Source: Rhabdophis nuchalis (Eukaryota > Chordata > Lepidosauria > Squamata > Natricidae). From it: a stretch of 64,000 nt of DNA. How positions within the stretch are numbered: the first letter of the stretch is position 1; every line of letters begins with the position of its first letter. Made by a program: the position numbers and the translations under genes. Under the pieces are notes generated by a model, which saw nothing but the letters and a program-made list of their open reading frames with translations, did not search any database and had not been told where the DNA came from. Positions 12,787 through 24,828 of this stretch are shown here, one piece after another. The DNA lies in contig CM077645.1 of NCBI GenBank assembly GCA_039707465.1, positions 163,732,003 through 163,796,002 of the forward strand, in the 5' to 3' direction.

Positions 12787-13437
12787 CAGAATCATAGAGG
12801 TTGAAGGATCCAAAGTCAACTAGATCAGCTAGTCCAACTCCTTCCTCAGTGAAGGATCCTACTGTATTTCCAACATCTACCCAATCTTTATTGGAAGTTC
12901 TTTGAAAAGAAGAATTCACCACTTCATGAGGCAGTCTGTTCCATGGATTGTTTTACAGTAAGTTTCTTCTGATAGTTAGCCTGACACATCCCTGTCGCCG
13001 CCCTGGGTCCTTTTGGAGAAGGGCGGGATATAAATTGAATAAAATAAATAGTTTTAAGTCTACTCTCTCTTCTACATGTCAACCTTTCAAATATTTGAAG
13101 ATTATTTATCATATACTTTCTCAATTGTTTTGTTTCTCCTTTAGCCTAAACATACCCCAATCATTTCATCACAGGCCCTCTAATATCTTAGCAAGTTTCT
13201 CCTGAATTTCTCTAATTTGAAACAAAATGCCAGAGCTGAACACTGCACTCCAGATGGGGTCTGGCCAGGACTGAGTTAAATGGAACAATTGCTACTGTGA
13301 TCTGGATTTTATGTCTCTGTTAGTGCACCACAAAACAGTATTTTCTTTTCTTTAACAGCTGCGTTGCACAGCTGAAACCTGTTTCACTTCAATCCAAGAT
13401 CCCTTTTGCACATACTACAGCCAAGTCAGGTCTTTCT
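12787..13437 (-). mobile_element. CR1 LINE 3' fragment
   Basis: Read on the minus strand it carries typical CR1 3' landmarks: CCTGGCCAGACCCCATCTGG, the block around GGGCCTGTGATG, then a 3' part with GGAACAGACTGCCTC and AGGAGTTGGACTAGCTGATC. It is interrupted by a short LINE tail (12993-13050) and abuts the Tc1 element at 13442. Stops throughout. Confidence 0.75.
12993..13050 (+). mobile_element. tail-only CR1/L3-type insertion
   Basis: Only the last 60 bases or so of the LINE: CGCCGCCCTGGGTCC, GAGAAGGGCGGGATATAAAT and an AATAAA-rich tail. It interrupts the older minus-strand CR1. Similar tail-only pieces lie at 37188-37245 and 57159-57240. Confidence 0.75.
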
Positions 13438-13441
13438 CATC

Positions 13442-14318
13442 TACAAGTGAAACTCGAAAAATTAGAATATCGTGCAAAAGTTCATTTATTTCAGTAATGC
13501 AACTTAAAAGGTGAAACTAATATATGAGATAAGACTCATTACATGCAAAGCAAGATAGTTCAAGCCGTGATTTGTCATAATTGTGTTGATTATGGCATAC
13601 AGCTCATGAAAATCCATAATCTCAGAAAATTAGAATATTACATGCAATCAATAAAACAAGGATTGTACATAGAACAATATCGGACCTCTGAAAAGTATAA
13701 GCATGCAAATGTACTCAGTACTTGGTTTGGGCCCCTTTTGCAGCAATTACTGCATCAATGCGGCGTGGCATGGAAGCTATCAGACTGTGGCACTGCTGAA
13801 GTGTTATGGAAGACCAGGATGCTTCAATAGCGGCCTTCAGCTCTTCTGCATTGTTCGGTCTCATGTCTCTCATCTTTCTCTTGGCAATGCCCCATAGATT
13901 CTCTATGGGGTTCAAGTCAAGTGAGTTTGCTGGCCAATCAAGCACAGTAATCCCACGGTCATTGAAACTGGTTTTGGTGCTTTTGGCAGTGTGGGCAGGT
14001 GCCAAGTCCAGCTGGAAAATGAAGTCTGCATCCCCATAAAGCTCGTCTGTGGAAGGAAGCATGAACTGCTCCAAAATCTCCTGGTAGATGGCTGCATTGA
14101 CCCTGGACAATGGACCACAGTAGCACAATGGACCAACACCAGTAAATGACATGGCTCCCCAAATCAACACAGATTGTGGAAACTTCACACTGGACTTCAA
14201 GCATTTGTAGTGTGTGCCTCTCCATTCTTCCTCCATACTCTGAATCCTTGGTTTCCAAATGAGATGCAAAAGTTGCTCTCATCAGAAAAGAGGACTTACG
14301 ACCACTGAGTAACAGGAC
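13442..14318 (-). mobile_element. Tc1/mariner-type transposon, 5'-truncated
   Basis: The left end is TACAAGTGAAACTCGAAAAA, a Tc1-type terminal repeat beginning at TA. Transposase follows on the minus strand. Homology stops abruptly at about 14315 inside the transposase, so the N-terminal DNA-binding half and the second terminal repeat are missing. It was non-autonomous on truncation. Confidence 0.88.
13715..14318 (-). pseudogene. Tc1 transposase, C-terminal catalytic part
   Basis: The protein is the DDE transposase of a Tc1-like element, which cuts and joins element ends at TA sites. Seen here: an SDESNF-type start with the first catalytic Asp at 14281-14283, WGAM, then DLAPAHTA with the second Asp (residue 88 of the open frame at 13715-14269) and NPIENLWG with the catalytic Glu at residue 123. 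Exactly 34 residues separate them, giving the DD34E signature. The first Asp is in a different frame from the rest, so a frameshift lies near 14205-14225. The N-terminal helix-turn-helix domains are absent because the element is cut at about 14315. The C-terminus ends normally after RIDAVIAAKG. Triad intact, gene broken. Confidence 0.88.
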
Positions 14319-15418
14319 TTTGGATCACTGATACTTTGTTAGGTTTTCCCCATCATCTGAAGTAGTGGAAAGCTAGTAAGTTGGGATGGAAGAGGTTTCC
14401 TAAAGCCAAGAAAATCTAGTGGCAACATCAAATACTGCTGACAGCCAACCCAGTCAAGCCAACTAACACCAGAGTCCAGCCCCTAAGAGAGTCACAGAAG
14501 AAATGGATGATAGGATGAGAAATTGTCCTAGTGAGAAAAAGAAATATGAAAGATCTGTAGATAGTATTAAGGGATGAAGTTAGAATTGTGTTAAAGCTAT
14601 AGAATAAGAGAGATAGCTCATGTAAAAGATAAGTTAGAAATAGAAGTTAGATTTCAATAAGGAAAATAAAATAGAGTTTAAAATAATTCATAAAAGTAAC
14701 AGATATAAGATAGATAATAATTCTGTAAATAAGGCTGTGATAGGTAGATTTTCTTTTAAGCTCAAAGCAATTCCTTTGTCTAATAATCTCTCATTTGTAT
14801 ATGCGCTTCTTGGGTCAGCATTACCCATAAAACCATGACAACCTCTCTAAGAAGTGTTCTATATCTTTGGAGAACTTTTGCTGTTATTATTTTTATTAAG
14901 GCCTTCGTGGCCTTTCTGTTTTTAACTGTTACAAGCCATCCTGAATAAAGTAGAGTATGAGGTTTTTAAAAAAATAAATAAATTACTGACAACCACACTC
15001 TGTAAGTGGGGAACAAGACATATTTTTATTTATTATTTCAGAAGGTTCATCTGCACAATTATTTTGTTCCAGCACAGTCACCATTCTGACCTGTTCCTGA
15101 GAACATGATGTCACAGTGCAGAACTGTCTTTTAGGTAGCATTTTTCTGAAATGAGCTGACAATCTGCAATTGCCCATTTACCACCTTGTCATATAAACAC
15201 GTACCAAAGAAACCATCAAGACTTTACATTTTTACCCTGATGCTAGGTTAGAGAAAGAGTACCTGGAGTTGATTATGGAGCACCCCAAGGGGATTGGGGT
15301 GCTCCCAAGAGGACTGAGGTGCTGGGTTTTGTTTTGGTATTATGGTTTTGTCTATCATGGTTCTTGTAGTTCTGGGTTTTCTTGCTGATTTAAGTCTCCC
15401 AGTTGTTGTTTTTTTAAA
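14319..15418. other. no gene recognised; possible old LINE tail at 14885-14985
   Basis: AT-rich sequence. About 14885-14985 ends in an A-rich AAAAAAATAAATAAA stretch preceded by a TTTTTAACTG...AGCCATCCTGAATA block resembling old LINE 3' ends, only weakly. Confidence 0.3.
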
Positions 15419-15420
15419 TA

Positions 15421-15771
15421 CAGGCAGTTTCTAGGTTAAGAACAAATTCCATTCCTAACTCTGCCTTTAACTTATGTAACTAAGTAAGATTGCACTTACA
15501 AATGAATTGTCTTACTTACTTATGAATTACTCAAGATGGTAGATTGCATTCACATTCTTTGAGCTGACAAACTGCTGATGCATTTTTTTCATAAATCATT
15601 GAAAACAGCCTTTATATTAAAAACTCATGGGTTTAGCAGATCATGAAAACACTGCATGGCTTCCGTGGTTTGACAGCTCAAGGAAGGACAATGCCATTGT
15701 TAGTAATAAGCAGTTGTTTCATAAGTATGGGTTATCTTTAAGTCAGACATTCTTAATCTGTGGACTGCCTG
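15421..15771. mobile_element. TA-flanked DNA transposon remnant (CAGGCAGT ends)
   Basis: The ends CAGGCAGTTTCTAGGTTAAG and CTTAATCTGTGGACTGCCTG are imperfect inverted repeats, and TA flanks both sides (15419-15420, 15772-15773), as in Tc1/mariner-type elements. Related copies lie at 52395 and 56086. No coding capacity. Confidence 0.6.
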
Positions 15772-15779
15772 TATAAATC

Positions 15780-15862
15780 AAGTCAAGTCCAACCCAACCC
15801 AACCCAACCCAACCCAAACAAGCAAACAAACAAAGAAACAAACAAACAAAGAAACAAACAAA
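15780..15862. repeat. (AACCC)n then (CAAA)n microsatellite
   Basis: AACCC units at about 15788-15817 followed by CAAA/GAAA units to 15862. Confidence 0.9.
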
Positions 15863-17147
15863 CACATGCACATTGTTGTGGACATATGGATGAGCCCAAG
15901 AAGCAACTGGATAAAAACCAGAGAAGGAGAAGAGCCAGTTCCACTAATTCATATGAAATTTTCTTTATCTCAGAAATATAAATTAATTAGATACGGCTTT
16001 AGTTTTAGAGGCTTTATGCCTTCCCTCATCATTTGTTTTACAACTGCTTTAGAAATAGGAGAATATACTTTTTTGTGGTTTTTTTGCTTGGATCTGAAAT
16101 AAAGTTGATCCAAATAAGAAATTAATAATTTTAGGAAGGTTTAGAGGCAAAGAGATTCTGTTCTTATCAGCTAATTCAATGTTTAGGCCTGGATTAGCTA
16201 AATCAAATGAAAACTAATTATAATTACATGGTAGAATTGATTTTTGTCCCTAAAGGTTATAAAGCAATATAGTGAAATGGCAGGATTTGGGGGGGGGGGG
16301 GTTGGGAAGAGCGCTATGAGAATAAGAACTAAAAAGCAGACTGATGTAATGTCACCTTGCATTCACAAACATCTCAGGCATAGCCATTCCTCTGTTTCAA
16401 GCTGGGCACCTCATTATTCCTTCCTATCTGGGTAGAAAATACGCTGTTCTTATGGAAACTGCAGGCAGTCCTCCGAGAATACAGCGAGAAGCAAAAAGCT
16501 GAGTTCCTAAACTAAGAAATAAAGTTCCCGAAGCCCTGAAAATGTGGGAAAATCAACAAGTAACTAAGGAAAAGTTTAGAAAAGCAAGACAGGGACTTAG
16601 CTTCAGGCAACAGGTCATGCTAAAAAAATAGGTAACAGGTTTAGCTGGAAATATTGTATGCAATTGCTTTTGTTTGGATAGTGTGTTTAATATATTGTCT
16701 CTGGTGTTTATTTTCCCGTGCAAATTGTATTATTGTGGGGTTTTTTTAGCTTATAGACCAACACATTTCACGGTCTAATCAAAGATTCTTTTGAGAGGGT
16801 GTCTGCTATGTTTTATGCCTTCCACTACTGATAATTTTAAATAGAACTATTCAAAGATAAAATGGAATGTTTATTCTATTTCCCTTTTGTAAAATAAAGA
16901 TTGATGCTATTTATCTCTTGTAAGATTTGTTCAGCACAGGAAGAGTAGAGGAAGTTGCTAATTTCTTTAACTATGTGCTTCAATGTGATTAGTACTAGGA
17001 AGAAGTTCCATGGATTTTATTTTATTTATCACTTTCTTTCCCTTTTTTAATTATTAAATTTTTAGGAGTTAGAGGAAAAACATAATCAGAGGTCTTTCCT
17101 GAAAATAAGATAGTGATTATTCTCTTTTCCTTGGATCTGGCACAGTT
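15863..17147. other. no gene recognised
   Basis: AT-rich unique sequence with a run of G at about 16289-16301. No element recognised. Confidence 0.35.
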
Positions 17148-17149
17148 TG

Positions 17150-17215
17150 TGTGTGTTTCTAACCTTGGCAAATTGAAGACTTGTGCACTTCAACTCCCAG
17201 GATTCCCCCAGCCAT
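17150..17215 (+). mobile_element. half of an hAT-type foldback MITE
   Basis: TTTCTAACCTTGGCAAATTG then CTTCAACTCCCAGGATTCCC matches one arm of the family seen at 10283 and 49170. The second arm is missing. Confidence 0.65.
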
Positions 17216-17372
17216 CACAGCAAAAGCAACATGGCAGACCAGCTTGTATTTTTTTTTAAAGAAAAAGACTAATATGATTGACAACAAAAATATATGTTCA
17301 TTGTTAATCCTAAGAAAATATATTGGATCTTATGGGAATCCATACAACTTATAACAAGAACTGATACGTAAC

Positions 17373-17904
17373 TGTTGGATGTTAAAACCCACCCCTCTCC
17401 TACAAAAATGAAATATTTTAGGATATACTAAAAGGCAGAATATTTCCTCTAAAAGAGAAGTTGAAACCAGAGAAACATGTTTTTAGGCAGGAAACTGATT
17501 CACTCTTAATAGCCCCCCCCCCTATCTTTGTCAATGGACCATTAAGGCCTTAGCCAGCTCATCTACAACATAAAAGACATAACAGGACTCAATCTAGCAA
17601 CAGAAACTCACCACGTGACACCTGGGAAGAAGCAATGCTCAACCAAACTTGGACTTAAAACACAGCCTACAGAGTTTCCCCTGCATGGCCCCATGGGAGT
17701 CTGACAATGAATCAGAATACAAGCTCAAGTTCAAAGCCCAGAGAGGGCATAAAACCAAGGACTTTCAGCATCTCTGCCCTTTTCTGTTCAGGAGCTCAAG
17801 TCATGTGGTCTCTCCACCATTAAACATCTTTCCAAGCAGCCTCCATGTTTCCAGTGTCTTTTTCCCCATTTGGAATTGATCCCAGAAAGACATTTCTTCC
17901 AACA
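17373..17904 (+). mobile_element. probable solo LTR
   Basis: A 532-bp block bounded by TGTTGGA and TCCAACA, the short TG...CA inverted ends of LTRs. It contains a TATA-like GGCATAAAACC at about 17747 and a downstream ACCATTAAAC/TCTTTCC block shared with the minus-strand piece at 43800-43935. Flanks TAAC and TTAC agree only at 3 of 4 bases, so the TSD is not secure. No internal retroviral genes lie next to it. Confidence 0.5.
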
Positions 17905-18920
17905 TTACATTCATATGATGGACAGGGTTTTCTTTCTCGGCTTTTTATATATTTATAAACATATTTTGTTAAACGGAATATTATTTTATTCAGTACCAAA
18001 CTGTTTCCAGAGATTGGAGCAATTAACTGAATACTATCAGGTAAGAGAGGGCCTAAATGGTCTGAACCAATTGCACTGTAGAATGATAAAGACAAAGCCT
18101 TATTTTGCATAAAGCTCTGGCATTAGACTCTGGTGTTTGGATTGTTGCAAACTGCCCAGCATGGATTTACAAGGCTGTCAAGATGTATTATTCTTAACCC
18201 TAGAGTCATCAAGACCTATTATTTTTGAATAGCCTTGACAGCTTTGGAAATGAAAAGGAAAACAGCAGTAGGAGGGGGAAATTATTGTATGGGAATATGT
18301 GGGCGTGTGTGATTTTCCCACTAGCGATGCTAAAAATGCTAATCAGAGCAACTGTAAAGAAAGCTATTACCAAGAACATTTTGCATTGCCATATTTCTCT
18401 CCCCCCCCCACACACACATCTGACAAGTAGGATCACATATATTTTAAAGTGGTTATGATTTTTTTAAAAAAAAAATCTTCCTAAATAACATAGCAATAAA
18501 ATAATGTATATACCTGAACATGAAAATTGTGGCATGTGCTGGCAATGCTAGATCTTCACTCAATTCCTAAATGATGGATAAGATCATGTTAGATACTGTC
18601 AAGATCAGTTATACTGTAGGTCCCTGTCATGTCTACTTGAGGAGCTAGCAAAGATGAAAAAACAGGATTGATGACTACAGTACAAATGATGGAAGACTTA
18701 TCAATTGTTTTGACATTTTTTATTCCATGGTACCTATAGTAGCAAACTACTACCACTGCTGAATGTGTTCAGTGACTTGAAGAGATTTTTTTTCCACACA
18801 AAATACTATGGGACATGGATCACAATGAAGGAACTAGAACCCCACTATAAACAATGGACATTATAATTTGTAAAATAATTCTTTATGTCCTTGCTGGATA
18901 CCATTACTTATTTATTAAAT
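17905..18920. other. no gene recognised
   Basis: AT-rich unique sequence with a short C/CA run at about 18402-18418. Confidence 0.35.
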
Positions 18921-19334
18921 AGGAGCACAGTGGCCTAGCAGTTCAGATGTTGGGCTTGTCGGCCAGAAGGTCGGCCATCTGAAACCCATGCACCATATTA
19001 TGGGGTATGCTCCCATTCCTGTTCCATGTCCTGCCAACTTAGCAGTTTGAAAGCAAATGCAAATAAATAAATAGGCAATACTTTCGTGAGAAGTTATCAG
19101 TGTTCTGGGTGCTTTGGCACATCGTCATGCTGGCCACATGACCATAGAAGTATCTATTTAAGTATTTATGTAACCAATTTCATTGTAATTTTATTACAAT
19201 ATTATTACAATGGCAGTAAAGATTATTATTATTATTATTATCTTCGGACAACACTGGTTCCCTCCGCTAAGAAACAGAGTTGAACACCGCCCCCTAGAGT
19301 CAGACATGATTGAACAGGGGACACCTTTACCTTT
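18921..19334 (+). mobile_element. tRNA-derived SINE with (ACCTTT)-type tail
   Basis: The head is tRNA-like (AGCACAGTGGCCTAGCAG), the body includes GGCCACATGACC, and the 3' end reads GACACCTTTACC. The copy at 26513-26836 is the same family in the opposite orientation. Sauria-type SINE is my best name. It is interrupted at about 19150-19241. Confidence 0.75.
19150..19241 (+). mobile_element. short retroposon tail inside the SINE
   Basis: AT-rich block ending GCAGTAAAGATTATT(ATT)n that separates two parts of the SINE which are adjacent in the 26513 copy. It resembles the tail at 213-280. Confidence 0.4.
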
Positions 19335-19440
19335 TTATTTATTAAATGTATATGTTGCTCATCTCAATACCAAGGCTCTCTGGGCAGCTAACAATACCAT
19401 AAATAAGAAAATAAAACAATTACAGTATTAAAACATTATT
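19335..19440 (-). mobile_element. old LINE 3' tail
   Basis: TTTATTTATTAAATGTATAT then GCTCATCTCAATACC and CTCTGGGCAGCTAACAATAC. On the minus strand this is a typical LINE end in reptiles (GTTAGCTGCCCAGAG... TTTAATAAATAAA). Confidence 0.5.
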
Positions 19441-19519
19441 TTGAGAGGAGAAAAGTAGGCAGTCCCAGTGAAACTTAACTATGTTTGGAACATACACACA
19501 TACACCCACCCATGCACAC

Positions 19520-19527
19520 ACAGAGAA

Positions 19528-19579
<52 letters not shown>

Positions 19580-19598
19580 AGGGAGGGAGGGAGGGAGG

Positions 19599-19688
<90 letters not shown>
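19520..19688. repeat. (GA)n/(GGGA)n compound microsatellite
   Basis: GAGA tract, a GGGA block at about 19573-19606, then a second GA tract to 19688. Confidence 0.95.
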
Positions 19689-19692
<4 letters not shown>

Positions 19693-19694
19693 AT

Positions 19695-19970
19695 CAGAGG
19701 TGGTATTCAGCAGGTTCCAACCAGTTCTGGAGAACTGGTAGCAGAAATTTTGAGTAGTTCAGAGACCGGTAAATACCAACTCTGACTGACCCCGCCCCCA
19801 TCTATTCTCTGCCTCCCGAGTCCCAGCTGATTAGGAGGAAAGGGGGATTTTGCAGTAACCTTCCTCTGGAGTGGGGTGGGAATGGAGATTTTACAGTATC
19901 CTACCCCTGCCACGCCCACCAAACCACTCTCACAGAACCAGTGATAAAAAATTTTTGAATCCCATCACTG
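19695..19970. mobile_element. hAT-type non-autonomous element, 276 bp
   Basis: Ends CAGAGGTGGTATTCAGC and GAATCCCATCACTG. Flanks GAATATAT and GTATACAT agree at 6 of 8 bases. Its ends resemble the 2.39-kb and 46234 elements. Confidence 0.65.
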
Positions 19971-21279
19971 GTATACATACAGCATATTAATCTCTATCAA
20001 AACTCACCAATTATTCTCAAGCTTGCCTCTTTGAAATTGTAAAAAGAGGCAAGCTCAAATTTCATATCTAGAACTTAAGAATGACCAATATCTCTTTGGT
20101 AATGTCTTCACTGTTTAAATAAAAAGTAGTCATAAAACTTTTAGCAAAGTATCAAAAATGGTGTTGACCTCTGAATGAAAGCCAATTCTGGATGATACTG
20201 AAAATGAAGATTATTTTTCAGCTCTAACATCTAATATAGGTTAGTTCCATGTGACATACTTTAATGGATCCACCGTTTGTTTTTGAAGGGGCAAAAATAA
20301 TGAAGATTTCTTATCTCTTCCAACGAACAGACTTCATTAATTGCTTTTCTGGGTCCAAATCAATGAGATTTTAAATACATGGGATTATGAGCTAAAACAT
20401 TTGAATTCCCAACCTTAATGGAGTGCATGCAAAACTTTAAAGGCTATAAAGATACTGATTGTGAGGAATACATTAAAACTCTTTCTGTGATCATTACAGC
20501 CATCTTTTCACTCCTTATGAGATTTTTGTCAGTCAAGTGAGACAGCCTCAAAAAGCAGAAGTTCCTCGTAAAACAGTTGCTATCACAGCACAGAGTTGTC
20601 TTGATGCTTATTAACAGAATTATTTGGCCGAGTAATTTTTCAGTGTTAATTATATTTACTCAGTTGTATTTCTTGTACATATGGACATTTTGATGGATTT
20701 TTTTTTAAAAAAAGTATTTAGTTATTCTTAATTGTTTAAATATATTGATTCCTTTAACTTCTGGTAAAGTTATCTGTGATTGTCACTGAAAAAGTTGTCA
20801 TGGAAGACTAATCATGCCTTTTCTAAGATGAATATTTTTTTATCTTTTTGATCCAAATTGATCCCTTGAAACGACGTGTTACTTTCCCCCCCTGATTTTC
20901 AGAAATATAAAGAAAAAAAAGATGAAGTATTAAAGGGAATGTGCAGTACAATCCTGATGCATCTATTAAGAAACAACTCATACAATGAGACCAGAGAACT
21001 ATACAGAAGTCTTAATTATCTTAAAGCCTTGAGAAAATAATCTTATCAAAGTAACAGAAATCATGGTGCATATTCCAAAAGCATTGCTCTAAAAGATCTA
21101 TCATTTAAAAAGGTCTTAAAAGTCCTTATGTGTGGTTTAGTAACATAAAGAGGAAATATAAATGAATGGATCTCAGGAGGCATTCAAAATTGTAGATGTG
21201 TAACAGTCGACTCTACCAATCAGAACAGAGAATAAAAATGAGTTTTCATCCCCAAATGTTCTTTTTGGTTTCCAAATTA
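19971..21279. other. no gene recognised
   Basis: AT-rich unique sequence. It holds the hairpin at 20020-20055. Confidence 0.35.
20020..20055. repeat. 13-bp perfect hairpin
   Basis: AGCTTGCCTCTTT (20020-20032) pairs exactly with 20043-20055 around a 10-base loop. Not part of any repeat family recognised here. Confidence 0.85.
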
Positions 21280-21500
21280 TTTAATTTAATCAATTTAGAT
21301 AGCTGCCCATCCCACAATTCCTAAGTAACATAAAATAGCAAAATGAGTAAAAACATATGCCATGAAAATCAAAACAACCCACACAGCAGTCAGGAATAAT
21401 AAAGCAGCCAGTAAAATAACCCAGGAGAGGGATTCTGACATATATGTGGGTTCCCAGGCTCATAGAGTAGAGATGGGTTTTAAAGGTCTTAAGAAAGACC
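21280..21500 (-). mobile_element. old LINE 3' UTR
   Basis: TTTAATTTAATCAATTTAGATAGCTGCCCATC at the left edge and a downstream block rich in AAAATAGC..AAAT resemble the reverse of an old L2/CR1-type LINE end. Highly decayed. Confidence 0.4.
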
Positions 21501-22085
21501 AGCAATTGTTCATTACAATTCCATTGGTCTACTATGTAAAGTAACAAGCAATACATGCCTCACTTTTTTCATCTTAAGAATTCTCTGCATTCCTCATTTC
21601 TGTCACCAAGTTGTTTAAAAGAAGCAGTTCTTTTTGGGCTTGATTATTTTTAACCACCATTTCCCCCATTCTTTCTTTTCTTTCTGCCAAAATCCCAATC
21701 TATACGTCAATATTATTTATACCCACACGGTTCTTTGCCTTTTCCAAATTCTGATTTTTGTCAGTTAGTTAATTGAATTTTCTTATCATGTTTCACATTC
21801 CTTTCATACACCACTCCTGCTTCAATGCTTTGGCAAGCAGCCCTCAGCTTAATGGTAGCCATGCTGCCATGCTGCCTCCACTGACGCCGATTCAAAGAAC
21901 TAATCTCTGACCTATGAGGAACCTGTTACATTCCTCTAGGTCTAATGAGATGCAGCTCTCTCTTCACTCCCTCCACAGGGAAGTTCTGATTGAAAAGGAT
22001 CTCGGCATTGGTTTGTCAGACATAATTTATGTGAGGCTCTTCAGAGCCCACATTTTTTCTGTCTGCCTTGCTGAGGTACTCCTGC
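21501..22085. other. no gene recognised
   Basis: Unique-looking sequence without a recognised motif. Confidence 0.35.
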
Positions 22086-22195
22086 CCATTTCCAAAATGA
22101 GGACCCAGATTGTTGGGGGCAATATGCTGACTCTGTAACTACTTAGAGAGGGCTGTAAAGCACTATAAAGTGGTATATGTCTAAGTACTATTGCT
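22086..22195 (+). mobile_element. tRNA-derived SINE, 3' part
   Basis: AATATGCTGACTCTGTAA, GAGAGGGCTGTAAAGCACTA and AGTACTATTGCTATT match the 3' half of the family at 38241-39096. The tRNA-like head is missing. Confidence 0.75.
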
Positions 22196-24463
22196 ATTGA
22201 TTCCTGTTTCCCACAATGATCTGAAAGATGTGATCCTGTTCTCTTACTGTGCCTGGGTTTTGAACCAGCATTCCCTACCCCCACCATGAATCCATATGGT
22301 CTCAGTCCTGCTATCCTTTAGGAAGACATTAAAAATATTAATGCATGAACCTCATAAAATGCTGTGTGCTTTGAATCTGCCTTCTCAATAATATTTTTTT
22401 TAATTGTAGTTTTTTTAAAAAAAAATGATGTTTTTTAATCCTGCTTGTGAATTAATCACTTAGCAAATTGGCATTCTTAGAAATTGAACAATGTAGCATA
22501 ACGTATTACTTCGGCATAATCTAGCTGCAGACTTATAGTGCTGATGCAACACATACATACACACACACACACACACGGAAGGAAAGAGATGGATAGAGAG
22601 AGCTATATAAAGTATATATCAGAAAATAACATCTTTTCCCCCAAATACTTGCACTCTGAGCAAAAGTGTACGTGAGGTTTTTACAAAAGAAGGATCTTTT
22701 TATATATTCTTGCTCAAATGCTTGTTTTCACTGTTCAAAACACTGATCAGCTGGCATTGTTGCTCATAAACAGGGCGGAAAGTGCATCCTTTCCAATTCT
22801 GAGAGCAAAATTGCTTTAATGTTGAAATATTGGTTCTTTTTCCTTATCCCTTTCAGGGTCAAGGTCTGTGATCCTTTCAGGGTCAAGGTCTGTGATTTGG
22901 AACTGCATTGCTTTTCTATAGCTGTGGTTATCTTTACTTCTGAAATTGAAAACTGGATATATTGGTGCTATGAAGCCATGAAAAGTAGTCATAGATCTGT
23001 CTCCCCCACCCCCAAGCTTCAAATAATGTTATTGCTCTTTCATTTTGACTATGACACACTAGGGATTTTCTTTATCTTCCATGAAAGTGAGGCTCTGACT
23101 TCAAAGCAATGGTTATTACCTTGACTCACAAAATCAATTAGGATTTTACTTTTCCCTTGTCACCATATTTCTTGCACACAATGGAGCATGATCAATTCTC
23201 CAATTGTCACCTCTTAATTATTACTCACTATTCATTGCAAGCTTTGAATCTCTTAGTTCTTCAGAAACTGTACATTATTTGGCCATTTCAGAGATAATTA
23301 AGTTCTTTTCCAGTCTTCATCAAGAACTTAAAAAAAAAAAATCTCTAAAGTGTCTTATCTTCCTTCTTTCCTTCCTTCCTGCCTGCCTGCTTGCCTGCCT
23401 TTTATAGTAAATTACTTTTTTCTTATTCATTGTGGGTGTTGGAAACAGTCATGTCAAAAATGTTGTACATATGATAGAAACAAAAGTCTTGTTATCTTTA
23501 ACATTTATTTCTTAGATTTCCACAATATGGAATCTTCATTTACAAATATGATGCTGTTCCACATGCTCATCAATATTCGATCTTGTTAGTACTTTGGAGC
23601 AATATTCATAAAAGCCTTGGACAATTTTGTAATTTTTATTTTTAGCCTTGTTCCCATTCTTATCTATCTAATAAAAGAAGAAAGGAGGCAAATGGCTTTT
23701 AAACTAAGGACATTTAAGTACTACATGAGTAGTACTAAGAATAAATGGATGAGTTATGAAGAATATTGAAGCCATCGTTTATTACAGAAGACTTCGAAGA
23801 GGCTGAAAACCACAAGAAAACTAAGAGAAAAATATTGATCTCTCTGGCTTGGTGGGTGTGGCGTGACTTGGTGGGCATGGCTTGGTGTGCATGGCAGGGA
23901 AGGATACTGTAAAATCTCCATTCCCTCTCCACTTCAGGGAAGGTTACTGCAATGGGCGTCCATTTAGATTTTTGGGGTTGTCAGCATGTACAATATTTCT
24001 TCTCCCTTTTTCCTGTTGCCTAAATTATAGGTTTCAAATATGCAACTTTCAGAGTAGCTATGCAATAACTTTTTACACTGAAGAACAAGGACTAAGAAAA
24101 TGAGAAGATAGAAAAAATTAATTTCAGGGACTGAAAGATAGTCAACATAATCATTCATACTGAACCTCCTGTATTTGTCCCTTCCAACACATTAACCATT
24201 GCAATTTGACAGTAACTTTCAAAAAGACTCTAAGCCATCAACAACCTTAAAGGCAGCAGATGGACCATGCCCATCTCTGCACCTCCCTTCTAAAGTTTGA
24301 TCAGAGCAGATATGGTAAACCTGCATTTCTGCAGGTATCATCAGATGGGAATTGGGTTGTAATGATGAGAGAGCATCATCCTGTAATTCAACAATAACTC
24401 GAAGACATAGATTTTTAGTCTGTGCTTAGAATTTCTTTTTCTTCACCCTGGATCTGAATTACA
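22196..24463. other. no gene recognised; small repeats
   Basis: Mostly unique. It holds a CA run at 22555-22576, a duplicated GTCAAGGTCTGTGATCC-type 18-base unit at about 22857-22893, a TTCC/TGCC run at about 23357-23399, and a degraded hAT-type fragment at about 23850-23960 (GGGAAGG.TACTG.AA...CTCCATTCCC) resembling the interior of 19695-19970. Confidence 0.4.
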
Positions 24464-24471
24464 TTTTAAAG

Positions 24472-24811
24472 CAGGGGTGTCAAACTCGATTTCATGGGGG
24501 TGGGCATGGCCAGGGTGGGCATGACCAACTTGATGTCACTTGTTGAGACTCTGGTTTTGGCCACGATGGCCTCCTGCAGCCCACACATGGCCCTCCTGGG
24601 CTCCATTTTTGGCTGTGAGACCCTCTTGCAGACTCCTGCCAGTGAAAATGGAGCCTGAAGGCTATACATGACCTGGCTGGACTATATTTTTGGGGGTGAC
24701 CACCTCCTGCAACCCTCTGTGCTCCATTTTCACTGGGAGAACCCCCATGGGCCAGATCTAAGCACCCCGCAGACTGGATATGACCCATAGGCCTTGAGTT
24801 TGACACCCATG
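24472..24811. mobile_element. hAT-type non-autonomous element, 340 bp
   Basis: Ends CAGGGGTGTCAAACTCGAT and CTTGAGTTTGACACCCATG. Exact 8-bp TSD TTTTAAAG (24464-24471 and 24812-24819). Same family as 51394-51748. No transposase. Confidence 0.92.
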
Positions 24812-24828
24812 TTTTAAAGGATCAAGGG

